Positions 12,399-25,400 of a stretch of DNA of 64,000 bases are shown here, in pieces. The first letter of the stretch is position 1; each line of letters begins with the position of its first letter. Origin of the DNA: Vitis vinifera (lineage: Eukaryota > Streptophyta > Magnoliopsida > Vitales > Vitaceae); assembly GCF_030704535.1 (NCBI RefSeq), contig NC_081810.1:744501-808500 (forward strand). The letters run 5' to 3'. A model generated the notes under the pieces. The model saw nothing but the letters and a program-made list of their open reading frames with translations. It did not search any database and was not told the origin of the DNA. The position numbers and the translations under genes were made by a program.

Positions 12399-14440
12399 CA
12401 ACACCACCGTGAGAGCTCTACAGAAAACCAGGGAAAAATGAGGGAAATGAGAGAGAGAGAGTTGGTTGTTTTCTTGTTATATTTCCTAGAACACCTATGG
12501 AACTATATTTATGGAGTTAAGTTTTACTAATTATAATTATCATTTGATAAATTTAATGTTTATAACTAATCAATGCCATTAACAACATCATAATAAGTAT
12601 AAAAATTCAATTTCTATTATTTAATCAAAATATTATTGCTTTGGTTGAAGTGGGCTTTGTTTAGATGTATTACTTAATAGCTTAGGGCTATGTTTGATTC
12701 TTTGAAAGTATTAAGAAAAGAAAAAAAAAATGTTAGATAAAAAGATTTTCTTATGTTTGGTTTCATTATGAAAAATATGAATGAAATCAAAATATAATTA
12801 AAAAAATTTAATTGCATGTATTTAAAAATTATTTCATCCGGAATAGGAAAAATAAGTGAAATAAGCTTGAAGTAGTATAAAAAAATTTTTAAAAAAAATT
12901 ATTGATTTGAAATCCTTTGTTCTTCTTTTATTTTCTTAATTTCACTATTTCTTTCCTTTTCTACTTTTCTTTGTCATTTTTTCCCTTACATTTTTCCTTC
13001 AAATTTATATATGGAACCAAACATAGCCTAAACGGTCAATTTGGTATTAATACAACTTTTAGAAGAATCACTCTTTATTATATTTGAAGGCAACTCAATT
13101 AGAATATAAAGAAATTGAATACAAGAGAGAAACTATATTTTCAAAAGTACCATAACTATGTGCAAATTTTTATTTTTTATTAAATATATGTAGAAATACT
13201 ATCAACTTATTCTTCTATAAGTTTTGAAAATAGAAATATGTCAAGTCTGTTGACAAAATTCTCAATACTAGACAAGCAAGAACATTAATAGAGAGGTAAC
13301 TAAGAGAGTCGTGTTAATTATACAATTTTAATGTACATATATTTTGGTAGATTTATATATATAGATTGATGAGCATGATAATCACCCAATAATCGGTGAA
13401 AGCCAATAAATACCACCAACTTGTCATGACCAATAGAATTGTGTTATATTACCATGTCCTGAAATTAATCTTGCATTTACCGTAAATTTTTACTATAAAA
13501 ATTTAAAGAAAGTTATAATTTAGTGTAAAATTAAATGACCCAAGGTGTAATTTATAATTACCTAGTAAACATGTTGTCTTTTATGAATTACAAATTAATG
13601 ATGTTCATCACTATCAAATAAGCTGTTAGTAAGGTGAACCATCTTGTTCAAAGGGATGAAAAAATATATATTTATATTTAATTAAAAATCTTTAATAATA
13701 ACATATTTGTCAACTGCACATTAACTTTCACTTGTACTTCTACTGATAAAATGCTATAGGCAAAGGCTATCCCACATAAGTTCAAAACAACTTATTAAGA
13801 GAAGGATGCTGACATGGGGCTCACCCTTCTACCTTACATCACTTAAAATGCTGGGAAGCACTTATGCAAGATCTGTGATTCATTTGTTGTATACCCAGCT
13901 GCCAACATCCCATCCAATGCAGACTTTTCAATCTCAAATCATCTGAGATGCAAATTCAAGCATTTCATTAGGGATGAGGAGCAAGTTTGGCCGTTAATCA
14001 AGTAGCTGGTGAAAAGAGATGGTGATTGTGCAAGAATGGACTGGAGACTCCTCTCATCACTCTTCAACCAACATGTGCATCACAGAAAATGGGGCAAGTT
14101 TAGGATGGACATATGTGTCCATTCTATTTTGAGAAATTCATTTCCAAAATACCATTTTCCATGTAAGAGAAAAAGTTAGAAAGTAGTGACTGATCTCATT
14201 AGCATTTCCTCATATCCAAACCTTAAAGTTCCTTGAGTAAGAAATACAGTTTCTGTTTCTCCAAGTGAATATTTCAAAAGTTTCAAACCTTAAATAATGA
14301 GAATTAATCACGGTAATTCCCTACCAGGAAAATCCAAAAATTAACAAATGTATCATTGATAAGGCAAGACCAAAATTGAAGTCAATATTTTATTGGGAAT
14401 AAACAATTGAACACCATGGTGGTGGAGTGATGAATCACAG
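12399..14440. other. AT-rich intergenic spacer
   Basis: No reading frame with recognisable similarity is seen. The region holds one MITE (12,686-13,028) and low-complexity A/T runs. A more balanced stretch near 13,790-14,120 resembles neither a known protein nor an RNA that I can recognise. Confidence 0.5.
12686..13028. mobile_element. MITE, GGCTATGTTTGRTTC family, copy 1
   Basis: Starts GGCTATGTTTGATTC and ends GGAACCAAACATAGCC, giving a terminal inverted repeat of about 15 bp around an AT-rich core of about 340 bp with no coding capacity. Related copies occur at 14,544-14,841 and 51,594-51,899. The TIR type suggests a hAT-like non-autonomous family, but no clean target duplication was identified. 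Confidence 0.6.
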
Positions 14441-14543
14441 ATACTTAGCTAACCAAGGTAGTTCCTTGTCATCTTTGAGTGCAAATGCTACATCATCACT
14501 GTCACGAGGCAGCATAATTCGGGTTAGTTCTTATAATCCTATA

Positions 14544-14841
14544 GGCTATGTTTGATTCCTAGAAAATTAGAGGAAAAATGCAAGGCAAAGAAAATAGAGA
14601 GAAAAAGTGAAAAAAAAAAAAAAAGATTTAAAGCCAATAAATTATTATGATCATATGCTACTTCAAATTCATTTCACTTATTTTAATTCTTGAATATAAA
14701 GATTAAATAATTTGACATATATAAGTTCCTAACTAATTTTAATCATATTTGATTTTTCTTTCCTAATTTTTATGATAAAACTAAATATAAGAAAATCATT
14801 TTTCTTACTATTTCTTATCTTTCCAGGAATCAAACATAACC
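14544..14841. mobile_element. MITE, GGCTATGTTTGRTTC family, copy 2
   Basis: Starts GGCTATGTTTGATTCC and ends GGAATCAAACATAACC, with an AT-rich core of about 300 bp and no coding capacity. It lies in the last intron of the ORC1 copy. Confidence 0.6.
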
Positions 14842-15890
14842 ATAGTTCTGACAATAATATAATTTGAGAAATTGTTGACAGTATTGCATGGCTTCTTTAA
14901 AGGGCTGAGTAAAAATAGTAGTGAGGATCATCACATTATACAGAACTGCAACACTAGGCAAACGAGTTGGGAGCATACAACTTTGGTCAACCTTTTTTTT
15001 AGTGTGAAATGATCCTGGCTAATTGTTTTCTTTTAACTTTCCCAATAATGTAAATCTAGGATAGGGCTGCCCACTCAACCACCCAGCCCTGTACTTGATC
15101 CTTGCAGAAGAAAGTATTACCAGCCTAGGTAGTTCTCCATTCCCCTTTTTTTCCTTATTGTCCTATGTATTTTTGGAAGGATTTCTCAACTGTCACCTTG
15201 TACTTAAAAATCTATATCAATGATTTGTTTGTTTTTTGATAAAGAAAAAATAAGTACTAGCAGTTTGCATAATTCATCAGTTGGATTATTGAGTAACAAT
15301 TGTGAGTTCACTAAAGGGAACTAACCTTGGAAAATTGAGCTGCAACTTCTGCAACCTATGCTTAGCTCCTGCTTAACATAGAATGATTCTGCATTCACCA
15401 AGCTTACAACTGCCCAAAAACCAACAAGATAAGCAGCATTCAGTTTTGTGAAGAAGATTACAAGAACACATTCTATATAAGCTCCTATTTTAATTTTTGC
15501 AATCCTACAAACAGGCATTTGAAAACCAAATGAAAAGGAAATAATTTTACTTTGTTTTCCATGTCATTTAGCAACACACTGGTATTTGAGTCATCACCAA
15601 ATGATAACAAGATTATTGCTTGAAATGATACAAATCTGGTTCTTTAAACAGCCAAATGAAGAAATCCATTGTGAATGCAACTGTAAGTGAAGTACCACAT
15701 ATGAAAAGGCAGGTGCCAAAATAATGATAGACTGGAAAGACGGCCATCCCAAATTTCACTCACATAAACAATAAGACAATACTTTAACAAGGCTTACCCA
15801 ACTCTAAGAGTGTGTCCCATCCAGGGAACTTTTCTCCATTGCTTGTACATAGGCATGAAACAGTCACTGACAACTGCAATATGGAAGAAT

Positions 15891-16092
15891 TTGTTTAGGA
15901 AGAAAACCAACATAATACGAAATTATTACCCTATAAGATTTATCCTTGGCAAAGGCATAAAAGAAGATAATACAAGTAAGCTAAACTATATTTGTTTAGC
16001 AGGAAACCAACATACTAGGAAATTATGACCCTATAAGATTCATCCTTGGCAAAGGCATCAAAGAAGGGAATACAAGTAAACTAAAAACTATT
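15891..16092. repeat. 101-bp tandem duplication in ORC1 intron
   Basis: Two direct copies (about 15,891-15,991 and 15,992-16,092) share ccctataagatt and ccttggcaaaggcat and differ at several positions. The duplication is intronic and lies directly upstream (minus strand) of the 15873-15798 exon. Confidence 0.8.
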
Positions 16093-18438
16093 GGGGCTTG
16101 ATTTCTGCTTCTAATGTGCTTCAGTAAGGAATGATTAGAATCTCACAGCTAAGATCCATACACCACACTAGCCTTTCTGGAGAACAAAGGTAATAAAATT
16201 ATAATAGGATGGTCAAAGTTTCTAATGGAACCTTTACAAAAAGGAAAAGGCAAATTCAAAGTATTGAAACTCAAAGCATTCCTAACGGCTGCTTGGCTGG
16301 TTGCTATCCTATGAATGCTTAATGTATGGGCTCCTAGGCTTAATCCATGACATCTATCATTGAGGCTTCTAGTTCATGTATGCCACCATTCCAACTTAAC
16401 AGGAAAAACAATCTCCAACAGCTTGTTGAATATTTGCAGAGTGGGGTGGAGAAATTTCATACTTGGGAGATGATCAATTGAGTTTCAAATGTCATATTTT
16501 AAAGACAACAGAATTTAAAATGTAAACATATCAGCAAGCAAGATTGCAGAAGTTTCTTTTTTGAGAAGATTGAGAAGTTGACCTTTTCAAAAGTGGTCTC
16601 CACCATTCCTGTTTGATAGAGTCCATGCACCATTGCTACTAAGAAGATTTTACTCAGCTTTGAGCTACTCTTCATCACCTGGGAACAAAGAAGAATAGGT
16701 ATTTAAGTATTTTTATTTTCATGAAATATATTAAGTATTTCCAACAAGTAATAATAAAACATTGTTGCAATTCTGCCAAAGTGTACAATTATGAGTACAT
16801 AAAATCTGATACTGACTGCAGCTATGGCTACTTCTGTTGATTCTACCCATATCAACCAATAAAATTATCTAGGGTTTATGCACATTTGAAGCACAAAAAT
16901 CATGCAATCAATGTCAGTGGCTCAATTTTTTTTCTCCATGATATTCCAGGTCTCATATTTAGTTATTATGTCATGACTCATGACTAACAGCTTTTTGGTG
17001 CATGAAAATTTTGTTGTTTATTGTCCAACCCTTCAGAGAGGCTTTCTAATTTCTTTGAATTAGTTTTAATTTATCAATGGCCCATTTCAGCATGAGGCTC
17101 CATTTGGTATTTAGAAATATTGACCTAAGAAATGGCTTCAGAAAATTCAAAACTTCCATCATGTACATCCAGAACAAAATTTTTTTGATAGGCAAATAAG
17201 AGGAATGTTAATAAAAGGAGTGCCTGAAAACAATGGAGAACTACACTGAAGAATATCGATGCTTTGTTGACTCCAAATTCTGTAACCACCCATAATTTTA
17301 AAAAGAAAAAAAGAAAAATGAAAAAGAAAGAAACTCCCTCTTCTTTTTTTAGGCTATTTTCCTTTTAACCAATCTGTCCGCATCTCATTCATTTCATATT
17401 ATAACAAAAATACTTCAAGAAAATAGCACACTGGCATAACAATAAAATAAACTCATTCAACAGCAAAGATACTTCCTTTTCCAAGATTCCGTTTTCTTTT
17501 AGAATGAAATGGAGTTGTATCAAGAACCAGGATTTCTAATTGAGAACAAAAGTGGGCTTTCAACTCACTTGAATATGAGGTGCCTGGAACATTTCCTGTA
17601 TGGCTGCTTCTACCTCTGCCATTCCAACAAGGGCTTTTCCTGGAAAGCAGAGAAATATAGATCCATCTAGTGAGGAGACTGTTGCTTTAGGAACAAGCGG
17701 ATAATACTTCTCAACAAAGTGCAAGCCTGTTTGGGAAGCTAAGAATAATGGTAGTGTTCCATCTAACCAAATATACCACATGCTGCCAGGAAAGAATAAA
17801 ATGTATGGAGAAAAGAGATGTACAGGAACAAAAAATACTGAAATTCGTAAAAGGAAAGAAATATACAAAAGGAAATGGATATAGAGAAACTTAATTAAAC
17901 TATTAATAAGGAAAGTCACCATGAGCGAAAGAACAATTTCTGTGGAACTTCATGCAATGCCTGGATTTTATACTGTGGATGATATCCAGGAACATAATTT
18001 TTGCTTCCAGATTTATTCATCAGGTGGATTTTACAGACTAACAAGAAATATAAAATACAGGAATGATACTTTTTATATATGTTGGGAAAGCAGATTCTAG
18101 ACCATATGCACATTAGCTATGTTGAAGGGATCATTAACCCCACTGCCTTCTTCTTATCAAGGCGTGAAAAGCAAAGCCTAGTGAGTCAAATAAGTGATCT
18201 ACCTTCAGAAGAAGAATCAGGAGGTGAAGCTAGCTTTTTAATATGATAATCTGCAAGCTCTGCTGCACGCCTACATATCTCCAAAGCACGACGTGCATCT
18301 CCAGAAATAGCTGTCACCTGAATATACAAACAACATTGTGAAAATGAAATTAATGAAAACTTGAATAATATGAATATGGAAATGAGTGTCCATTATTGTT
18401 CCCTCTTAGAATATGAAAAAGCAGAGAGCCAGAATTTA

Positions 18439-18565
18439 TTAAGAATTTGTTTGGTAGTGATTCTAGGAAGTGTTTCTACCCCTACTAACACTTAAAAGAT
18501 AAAAATTTTCAAGTGTTAGAAAGATTAGAATTGCTCCTTAGAATCACTACCAAACGGACTCTAAG
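18439..18565. mobile_element. Short foldback MITE in ORC1 intron
   Basis: A 127-bp element whose ends are inverted copies: TTTGGTAGTGATTCTA near 18,450 and TAGAATCACTACCAAA near 18,540. The middle also contains an inverted pair (aacacttaaaa / ttttcaagtgtt), so almost the whole element can fold back. Non-coding. Confidence 0.75.
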
Positions 18566-21500
18566 TCTCATGAAGAAATAGTGCATGGACTGACCGTTCT
18601 TGAAGCAAATTCTATAGCTTGCCTTTCAAATGCATCAATTCCTTGAAGACGACTTGGAATGATTTCTTGTAACTGTTGATAATTATAGGGCCCAAAACAA
18701 AGCCTTTGAATACCCATTCGGCTTGAAATACGGGGAAGCAACTTCTCTGGAAGATCCATGGTATTTGCTATCCCTGAATTTAGATTTATAACACAGCATT
18801 ATAATTGTATTACTACAACTGCTTTTGTTGTAGCAATTTATCACCTGTGCCACTCACAATACCTTATTCTATAAAAGGAAACAACATTACATGGCTATAT
18901 TTGTCACAAGAGAAGATAAACCTTGTTAAAAAAATAAAAGTCCTACCTATCACGATCAATTTGGAATGTGGCTTAGTAGGCCAATCAAGAATGTTGTACA
19001 GAACCTGTAATAAGAAGCAAGGATTGTGGACATAAGAGTTTCTAAACTTTACAGTACATATAAAAATGTAAATGTAAATGAAAAGCGATTACTAGTATGT
19101 TTTATGACAAACAAGTTACCGACTGATTTCTGGTTACGAGAAGATCAAGTTCATCAATAAGTAGAATACAAGGCCGGATCTCCTCTTTGGCAATTTTGCT
19201 TTCATCTGCAAATCGCTCATTCAGCAAGTGAAGAGCCTTTTTCCAACCAACCCTATGACCACTTAATGCCTCATATATAACCTGAAAGAAGTTATGGACA
19301 ATATATTATGGGGAAACAAAAGGAATTCAGTAATAAAATATGAAGCAGATAAACTTCATGTAAGCCATTACCCTGTAAATGTTCTCTGATGATGCCAATT
19401 TTAGACCATTAATATCCACAAAACAGTAGGGTTTTATGCTTCCTGCATCAACTTCAGACCTTAGATTCCTCATTACTGAAAGTACACTCATTGTCTGCAG
19501 TTTGGAGCGGATAAAGAGTACAAAAAAGTAATACTCATTTAAGCAGCAAAAAGATCAAGAAAAAACCTATCGCCTGTTTGAAATAACGCAACATTATTTA
19601 ATTATTTACAGCCAACAGATCTACCTTGCCAGTTCCAGGAACACCATGAATGTACAGGCAACGTCCCAGACATTGATCATTGCAGATGGCACCTTTTATA
19701 AATGCAGTTATCTCTTCCATTTCCCTACATAAAAGCCCATGTCCTCTATTAGAAACTAGTGCGCAAAAAAATGGAACCTATAAAAATTCAGGTCTCACAT
19801 ACTTAATCCTGCAAGGTAGAGACTTGGGCAAAGTTGTCAACAGAAGTGTTGCTTTTGCTCTTTCAAGTTCAGTCTGCTTATGGCATCTCACATGCCCTAG
19901 AATTTTCTTTGTCCCAATTTTGTTTAGCCCAAAGATCCTTCCCTTCCATGAATTCTGCATTGTTTACATAACTAATTAATTCTCTTCTTCAGGTAACCAC
20001 CAAGCTAAAGGCCACAGATATGAATAAAATGTACAGTGTCCATACTGCAGCAACTGCATGAGCTGGGGATGGTCCACTGGGTAAATTGTTCACATTTCCC
20101 TCTTCATATTCCATGTCTTCTTCAGTATCAGAGCCTGAGTCCTTTCCATAATCCCAATCTACATCATTGTCAGCTTCTTCATTGCCCTGACAAATGAGAT
20201 AGTAAGCCCATAAACTAGAAGAGAACACAATAATCCTCAAATTGCTACTTCGATTGTCTAAAATTCTTACTTCTTCACCATTATTGATCTCTGCAAGACG
20301 CTTGAAACTGTGCCAATGCATGTCATATTCATATTCACATAAGAAAATATCATCACCTTCATTATTGGCCTTGGTAAATTCTTTTGGGCTCATTACATTG
20401 CAAAGCCTAATGACGGATTCCATCTGCAGCAACAAAACAAACATTAGCACAACTATGGACTTAAAAGTGAAAAGTTCCACCACTCTTAAAAATGGCATCA
20501 GGGCTAAAGAGAGTGAAACGAAAGCAGAGAAGGAATCAGAAAGACAAAGTTAACATGCTAAAGTTAGAGATTAAATCCGAAGGTGAAGGAGAGATCAAAA
20601 GAAGATTATGAAGTATAACAAGATACCCAACAAATATATAACCCAAGAGTTATGTAGGTCCTCAAACCCAATCAGATTCTATAGAAACTAAATTCTATTC
20701 CAAGCCTAACCAGCACATACTCATAACATAGAAATTTACTTTTATTCCAGGCCTCGTTTATTGCATTGTATACTAGGAAATAAAATATCATAGACAAAAA
20801 AGGAAAATCACCTCAATGTCAGCAAAATCATTTGTCCTATAAAGCTCCCTTCTTAGATTATGCGGCTGTCTTCCAGCTGCAGTCTCTTCAGGGATAATAT
20901 ACCAACGCCCCGAAACCAGTAAGTACCATCCACTTCTTTCCATATACTGCACATCTCCAACATAAAAAAATAAAATAAAATAAATAAAAATAAAATGATC
21001 CATAGTCCACACAAGTACTACTACAATAAAATAATAAGAATTCATATCATTTTCTCTTTTTCTTGTCCCTCAGAAGCAGCAGAGAAGAAAAGAAAACAGA
21101 AATTCAAGTCCCATGTTTTTGGTCATTTTGCTCCTTAGAAATTAAAAACTCAAATCAATCAACCCAAATAGTTATGTCAAACTCGCTTTATAATGAACGA
21201 CATAGCATTCAAGTTTCAAATTGATTCCTTTCCTTTTCCCACATTTTATCAGTAACCAAACAGACAATTTAGCAAAAGGAGATAAAGGACTATACTTTTC
21301 AATATGAGCCGCCCATAAATCACTGGAAAGAAGCTTCTCCCTTGCAGTTCTCTTCTGTTTCTTCCCTTTGGGTGGATTTGGAAGAACAACTTCCTTACCC
21401 AATTTCCGGGCCTCGCAAAACTGGCATATCCAATCCCCTTCTGGAACCTCCTTCAGCGGAGGTTTCAAACACTTCAAATGAAACCCACCCAGGCAATCAT

Positions 21501-21872
21501 CACAGGCCTTCCAGACTTGAAACATTCCCTGCACTCCTCCGCTTGCAATTCTTCATCATCCGAGCTCGCATTTTCCCTTCTTTTCACATACACATCATCG
21601 CCCACCGCAAATTCACCCCCATCATACACAACCTTCTTGTAATAAACCCGCTTCTTCGGCCTCAAACTCGCATTCCTCGAAACCCTAGCCCTAGTCACTA
21701 CGTTTCCCTCATCAGGCCTCTTCCTCTTCCGCGCCTCTGACACATCAGGAGTGACCGGAAGCTTCGATCTTTCAACGTTTTCCACATATTTTGGGGTTCT
21801 TGAAGAGTGCTTTTCAGGTTCAAAAAATTGCAGGGACGACCGGCGAGATGAACGGCGAAGATCTTGTAACAA

Positions 21873-21965
21873 TTTCTTTTAAACATATAGTAAATAATTG
21901 AAATAGTTAACAACATTTATATAAAAAATTGATTACTTTTCGAACAAAAACATGGAAAGAGATAA
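21873..21965. other. Gap between ORC1 relic and MULE
   Basis: An AT-rich stretch of about 90 bp between the first surviving ORC1 codons and the left MULE target duplication. No ATG in frame with ORC1 is present, so the usual ORC1 amino terminus and promoter are not visible here. Confidence 0.6.
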
Positions 21966-21974
21966 TTTTACAAA
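21966..21974. repeat. 9-bp target site duplication, left
   Basis: TTTTACAAA directly abuts the left end of the MULE and is repeated exactly at 32,142-32,150 next to the right end. A 9-bp duplication is the hallmark of Mutator-superfamily insertion. Confidence 0.92.
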
Positions 21975-22075
21975 GGGATAACCGATTAAAAGGGACAAAA
22001 GTCCCTCAATATTGCAAAACTAACCCTTTACTTATTTAGGTCTCAAAAATGACCCAATTCGGACAAAAATACCCC
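21975..22075 (+). repeat. MULE left terminal inverted repeat
   Basis: Begins GGGATAACCGATTAAAAGGG and matches the reverse complement of 32,041-32,141 over about 101 bp, including the blocks TCCCTCAATATTG, AAAACTAACCCT and GGACAAAAATACCCC. Weaker matching continues inward through CCTTTTTCCCTCC, so the inverted repeat may extend to about 150 bp. Confidence 0.92.
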
Positions 22076-22101
22076 CTCACCCCCTCAGTTATCTTTTTCA
22101 G

Positions 22102-22201
22102 CCCTTTTTCCCTCCAACTCCAATTTTCTCTTGTATTGTGTCTCTTCGTTACCCTTTTTCCCTCCAACTCCAATTTTCTCTTGTATTGTGTCTCTTCGTT
22201 A
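22102..22201 (+). repeat. Exact 50-bp tandem duplication inside the MULE left end
   Basis: 22,102-22,151 and 22,152-22,201 are identical 50-bp units beginning CCCTTTTTCCCTCCAACTCC. They lie just inside the left terminal repeat, in the probable leader of the peptidase gene. The right end has a single diverged counterpart, so the duplication is specific to this end. Confidence 0.9.
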
Positions 22202-22480
22202 CCCTGCAAACCCATTTGTTCCATCTGTTAACCTGCGAAAAAGAAATCACGAAGGATTTTTCCGTTTATTGCAAGAGAACAAAAAGGCAACACAATACAA
22301 AGAAAAAACAGAAAGTAAGTTTCACTGTTTCATTCTTTGATTTTGGTTTTTCGAACTGTATATATGAATCTTCATCCATGAAATGAGAAGAAACCCTAAG
22401 TGTCTTATTTTGGTTCTTATTTTTTTCTTTTAATCAAACCCGATTTTTCATCTTTCTGATATTGTGTGTTGATTCAGTTC

Positions 22481-25400
22481 ATGAAAATGGAGGAAGAAAA
22501 AAATTCTGTGATGAAAAATACGAAACAGAAGAGGTATAAAATTTTGGAAAAAAAGAGAAGTGAAAGAAAGCCAGGTTTTGAAACCTCTTCATCGTCATCA
22601 GAAAATGAGAAGAAATCAACTGATTCAGTAAGCATTAATTGTCTACTTGAAATTTTGATTTTTAATTTTTTTTTTAATTTTATCATTTTTAATAGATTTT
22701 TTTTTGTGAATTTATTTTTCATGAATTGATAATCTAATTGTTGGAAATTTTCTCAGTGAGGTTATAGTCCAAGGTTTAAAGCAATATTTGAATTATTAGA
22801 AAAAACTAAACTTAACTACTATCAAGTTTACCATCAAAAGGTTTTGAAAATTTGTGTAATGAAGTTATTTGTTATGAATTTATAACGTATTTGAATATAA
22901 TTTTTGTGAAATTATTTTATCCAAATATTTGGAATTTTGATTTAAATATATATGTTAAGAAGAAACTGAACTTAACTGCTATCAAGTTCATTGTCAGGTT
23001 GCAATTTCAAAATGGTTTTGTTTTGTTTCAAATTTCAATAAACACTAGAATAATGTCTCCAATTTTTTGTAGCTGCAACTTACTAAAATATAATAGCTTC
23101 AATTGCATTAGTAAAATAATATCTTTAGAATATTAGCATTTGACATGACATCCTTAAATAATAGGAAAATAAAGTGTATGTTAAGAAGTAATACAAAATG
23201 ATGGATTTAACATAGTTGGATAAGTTTGGTAATATAATTTTGCTCAATTTATATTGATATTTTTACAATTTGTTATTATTTTGCAGATTGACATTCCTCC
23301 TCCTCTCCTATCTTTTATATCTAAAATATCTAAAGAGGAGTACTTTCCTGGAAAAATTGCATGTTTGTCTCACTTGGTAGCCATTGAAAATATTAAGAAG
23401 AAATTGACTGAACCACAATTGGAGATGTTTAGAAAATCATGTTTTGGTCATTTTTTACTCCTTCCCGAACTTAGATTTTCAGCCCAAATTGTTCATCAAT
23501 TGTTGTTACGTCAATGTAAAACCAAAAAAGACAATGAAATATGGATTTTATTAAAGTCAAAGGGCTTAAGATTTAGTAAAGAAGAGTTTGCATTGATTAC
23601 GGGCTTGAGTTTTGGTCCTATTACAAAATGTGATAAAAAATCATTACGAATAAGGGACACATACTTTAAAGGAGAAAACAAGGTGCGTAATGATGAGTTG
23701 GAGAAAGTTTTTCTTTCTTTAGGAGAGGAAAAGAAAAAGAAAAAGAATAAGAAAAATAAAAAAAAAGGATTTGAAGATGAAGAGGTGATAAAGTTGGCAC
23801 TTTTGTATTTTTTAGAGCATGTTTTATTTGGGAAAGAAGGAAAAAATTTGATAGATATGGAATGGGTTGCTTTGGTTGATAATTTGGAGGCTTTTAACAA
23901 GTATCCATGGGGGGGGATTTGTTATGAGAGGACACTATTTGGTTTGCAAAGAGCTTTGGAGAACCGGGTATCCAAATACCAAGATAAAAAGAAAACAAAG
24001 GGAGAAGCTGCAGTTGAAGCATATAGTCTTGTTGGATTTCCATATGCATTCCAGGTTTGGGCATACGAGGCTATTCCACTTATTGGATTGAAATATGCCA
24101 CTCGTGTATCTGAGAGGTATCCTCGAATATTAAATTGGAGTGCAACAAGTGCTCCAAGGTCTACTGAGGTTGAAAATGTATTTCTAGAGCCTCATGTAAG
24201 TAATTCTTTACCTTTACATTTTAAGAATGCAATTATAAATATTATTGTATTGTTGTTTATTAATAATTATATTTGATTTGGACTTTGTAGTTAACTTTTC
24301 ATTCGCTTCTAACACCCACTTTAGAGGAGCAACAACAAGACTATTACAAGCATGTAGATAAACAAGGAGCTTCAGCAGAAATGTTGCACCAATCAAATGC
24401 CTCACAAGATGCCAAGAATGATGACTTAAGGCATGAAAAAAGCTCATCTGACACTGCTGCATATGTTGCTGCTGCTACTGCTGCAATGGCAGAAGAAACA
24501 ACAAATGATGCAATCACCCCATCAATAGAGGTAACTTAAACTAAACTTAGCCATCATAAATAATGCATGCATGTTTTTTTTTTTTTGGTACTTTATTTAA
24601 TATAAGATGTTCATTCCATAATTAACATGTGGAACCTGACCTTAACTATAAATAAACAAGAGCTATTACAAAAGCAACCTATTCATCGGTTGATTACAAG
24701 GGTAAAATAGGTATTTACAAAGCTAAAAATCAAGCAAAATATCTTGGAGAACCGGTAGTGGAATAACATCAACAATGTCTCAAAACAGGGGATTCAAAGG
24801 AATTTCGCAATGTGCCTAATCCTTCTTGCGAAATTTTCGCAATGTGTTTCTTCATGGTGCGAAATGGCAAAATTTCGCACCATGAAGAAAATCCCCTTGC
24901 GAAATTTTCGCAATGTGGCTCTTCATGGTGCGAAATGGCAAAATTTCGCACCATGAAGAAAATCCCATTGCGAAATTTTTCGCAATGTGAAATTCACCTT
25001 GCGAAATTGGCCATTTGACATGATGCAGTTGTCTTCCGAAGGCCATATCTTCCTCATTTCAGCTCCAAATCATACACGGTTTGAAGCGTTGGATTCTTGA
25101 CTTCCTAAGCTTTCAAATGGTATATAACATGCAAAAATTGGACTTCGGGAAGTGCCTCAAAAGTGCGAAAGAAGACTGAAGCTGTTTTCTTCACTCTGTT
25201 TTCTTCACTCTGTTTTCCTCTTCTCCATTGCTTGTGCTCGTGTTTCCACTTGAAATTCAAGCCTATAAACGTACAAAATCCTTGCTTAACTCGCCCAAGT
25301 AGCTCCTCCAACAATTGGCATGCTTGAATTGGTTCATAAGCTGATAAAAACATGTAAACTTGCCACAAAATGGTTAAAACCAATTACTAAGGATCTTATG

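Larger units (their letters stand above)
14441..21872 (-). pseudogene. ORC1: Origin recognition complex subunit 1 copy, disabled
   Basis: ORC1 is the AAA+ ATPase subunit of the replication origin complex. Plant forms carry a PHD finger inside a BAH domain. Exons on the minus strand: 21872-21296 (PHD), 20946-20812 (BAH), 20423-20271, 20186-20046, 19954-19803, 19724-19625 (Walker A, GVPGTGK), 19494-19372, 19281-19120 (Walker B, LLIDELD), 19004-18947, 18773-18595, 18317-18203, 17639-17569, 16678-16583, 15873-15798, 15409 to about 15335, and a last exon ending near 14441 (DDVAFALKDDKELPW, then stop). Splice sites are mostly intact. Defects: no ATG before the RRSSRRSS start; a frame change in the PHD near 21,497, as if about 13 bp between two TGTGATGAT repeats were lost; one base lost in the BAH at a 4-C run (20,908-20,911); one base lost in the 15798-15873 exon; and TAA for Glu at 15,373-15,375. 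Retained introns mean DNA-level duplication rather than retrocopying. Neighbouring genes have clean frames, so sequencing error is a poor explanation. Confidence 0.85.

Noticed and set aside
20908-20911. ORC1 frame change as a simple sequencing error
   Set aside because: A lost base in a C run alone could be error, but the copy also has a larger repeat-type loss, another one-base loss, a stop and no ATG, while neighbouring genes read cleanly.
23511-23900. Minus-strand open frame over exon 2 of the Ulp1 gene
   Set aside because: A shadow of the coding strand caused by its Lys-rich codons.
24574-24586. T run taken as the poly(A) tail of a LINE-mobilised copy
   Set aside because: The other end begins at the TG of an LTR, not at a transcript start, and no matching target duplication is visible.
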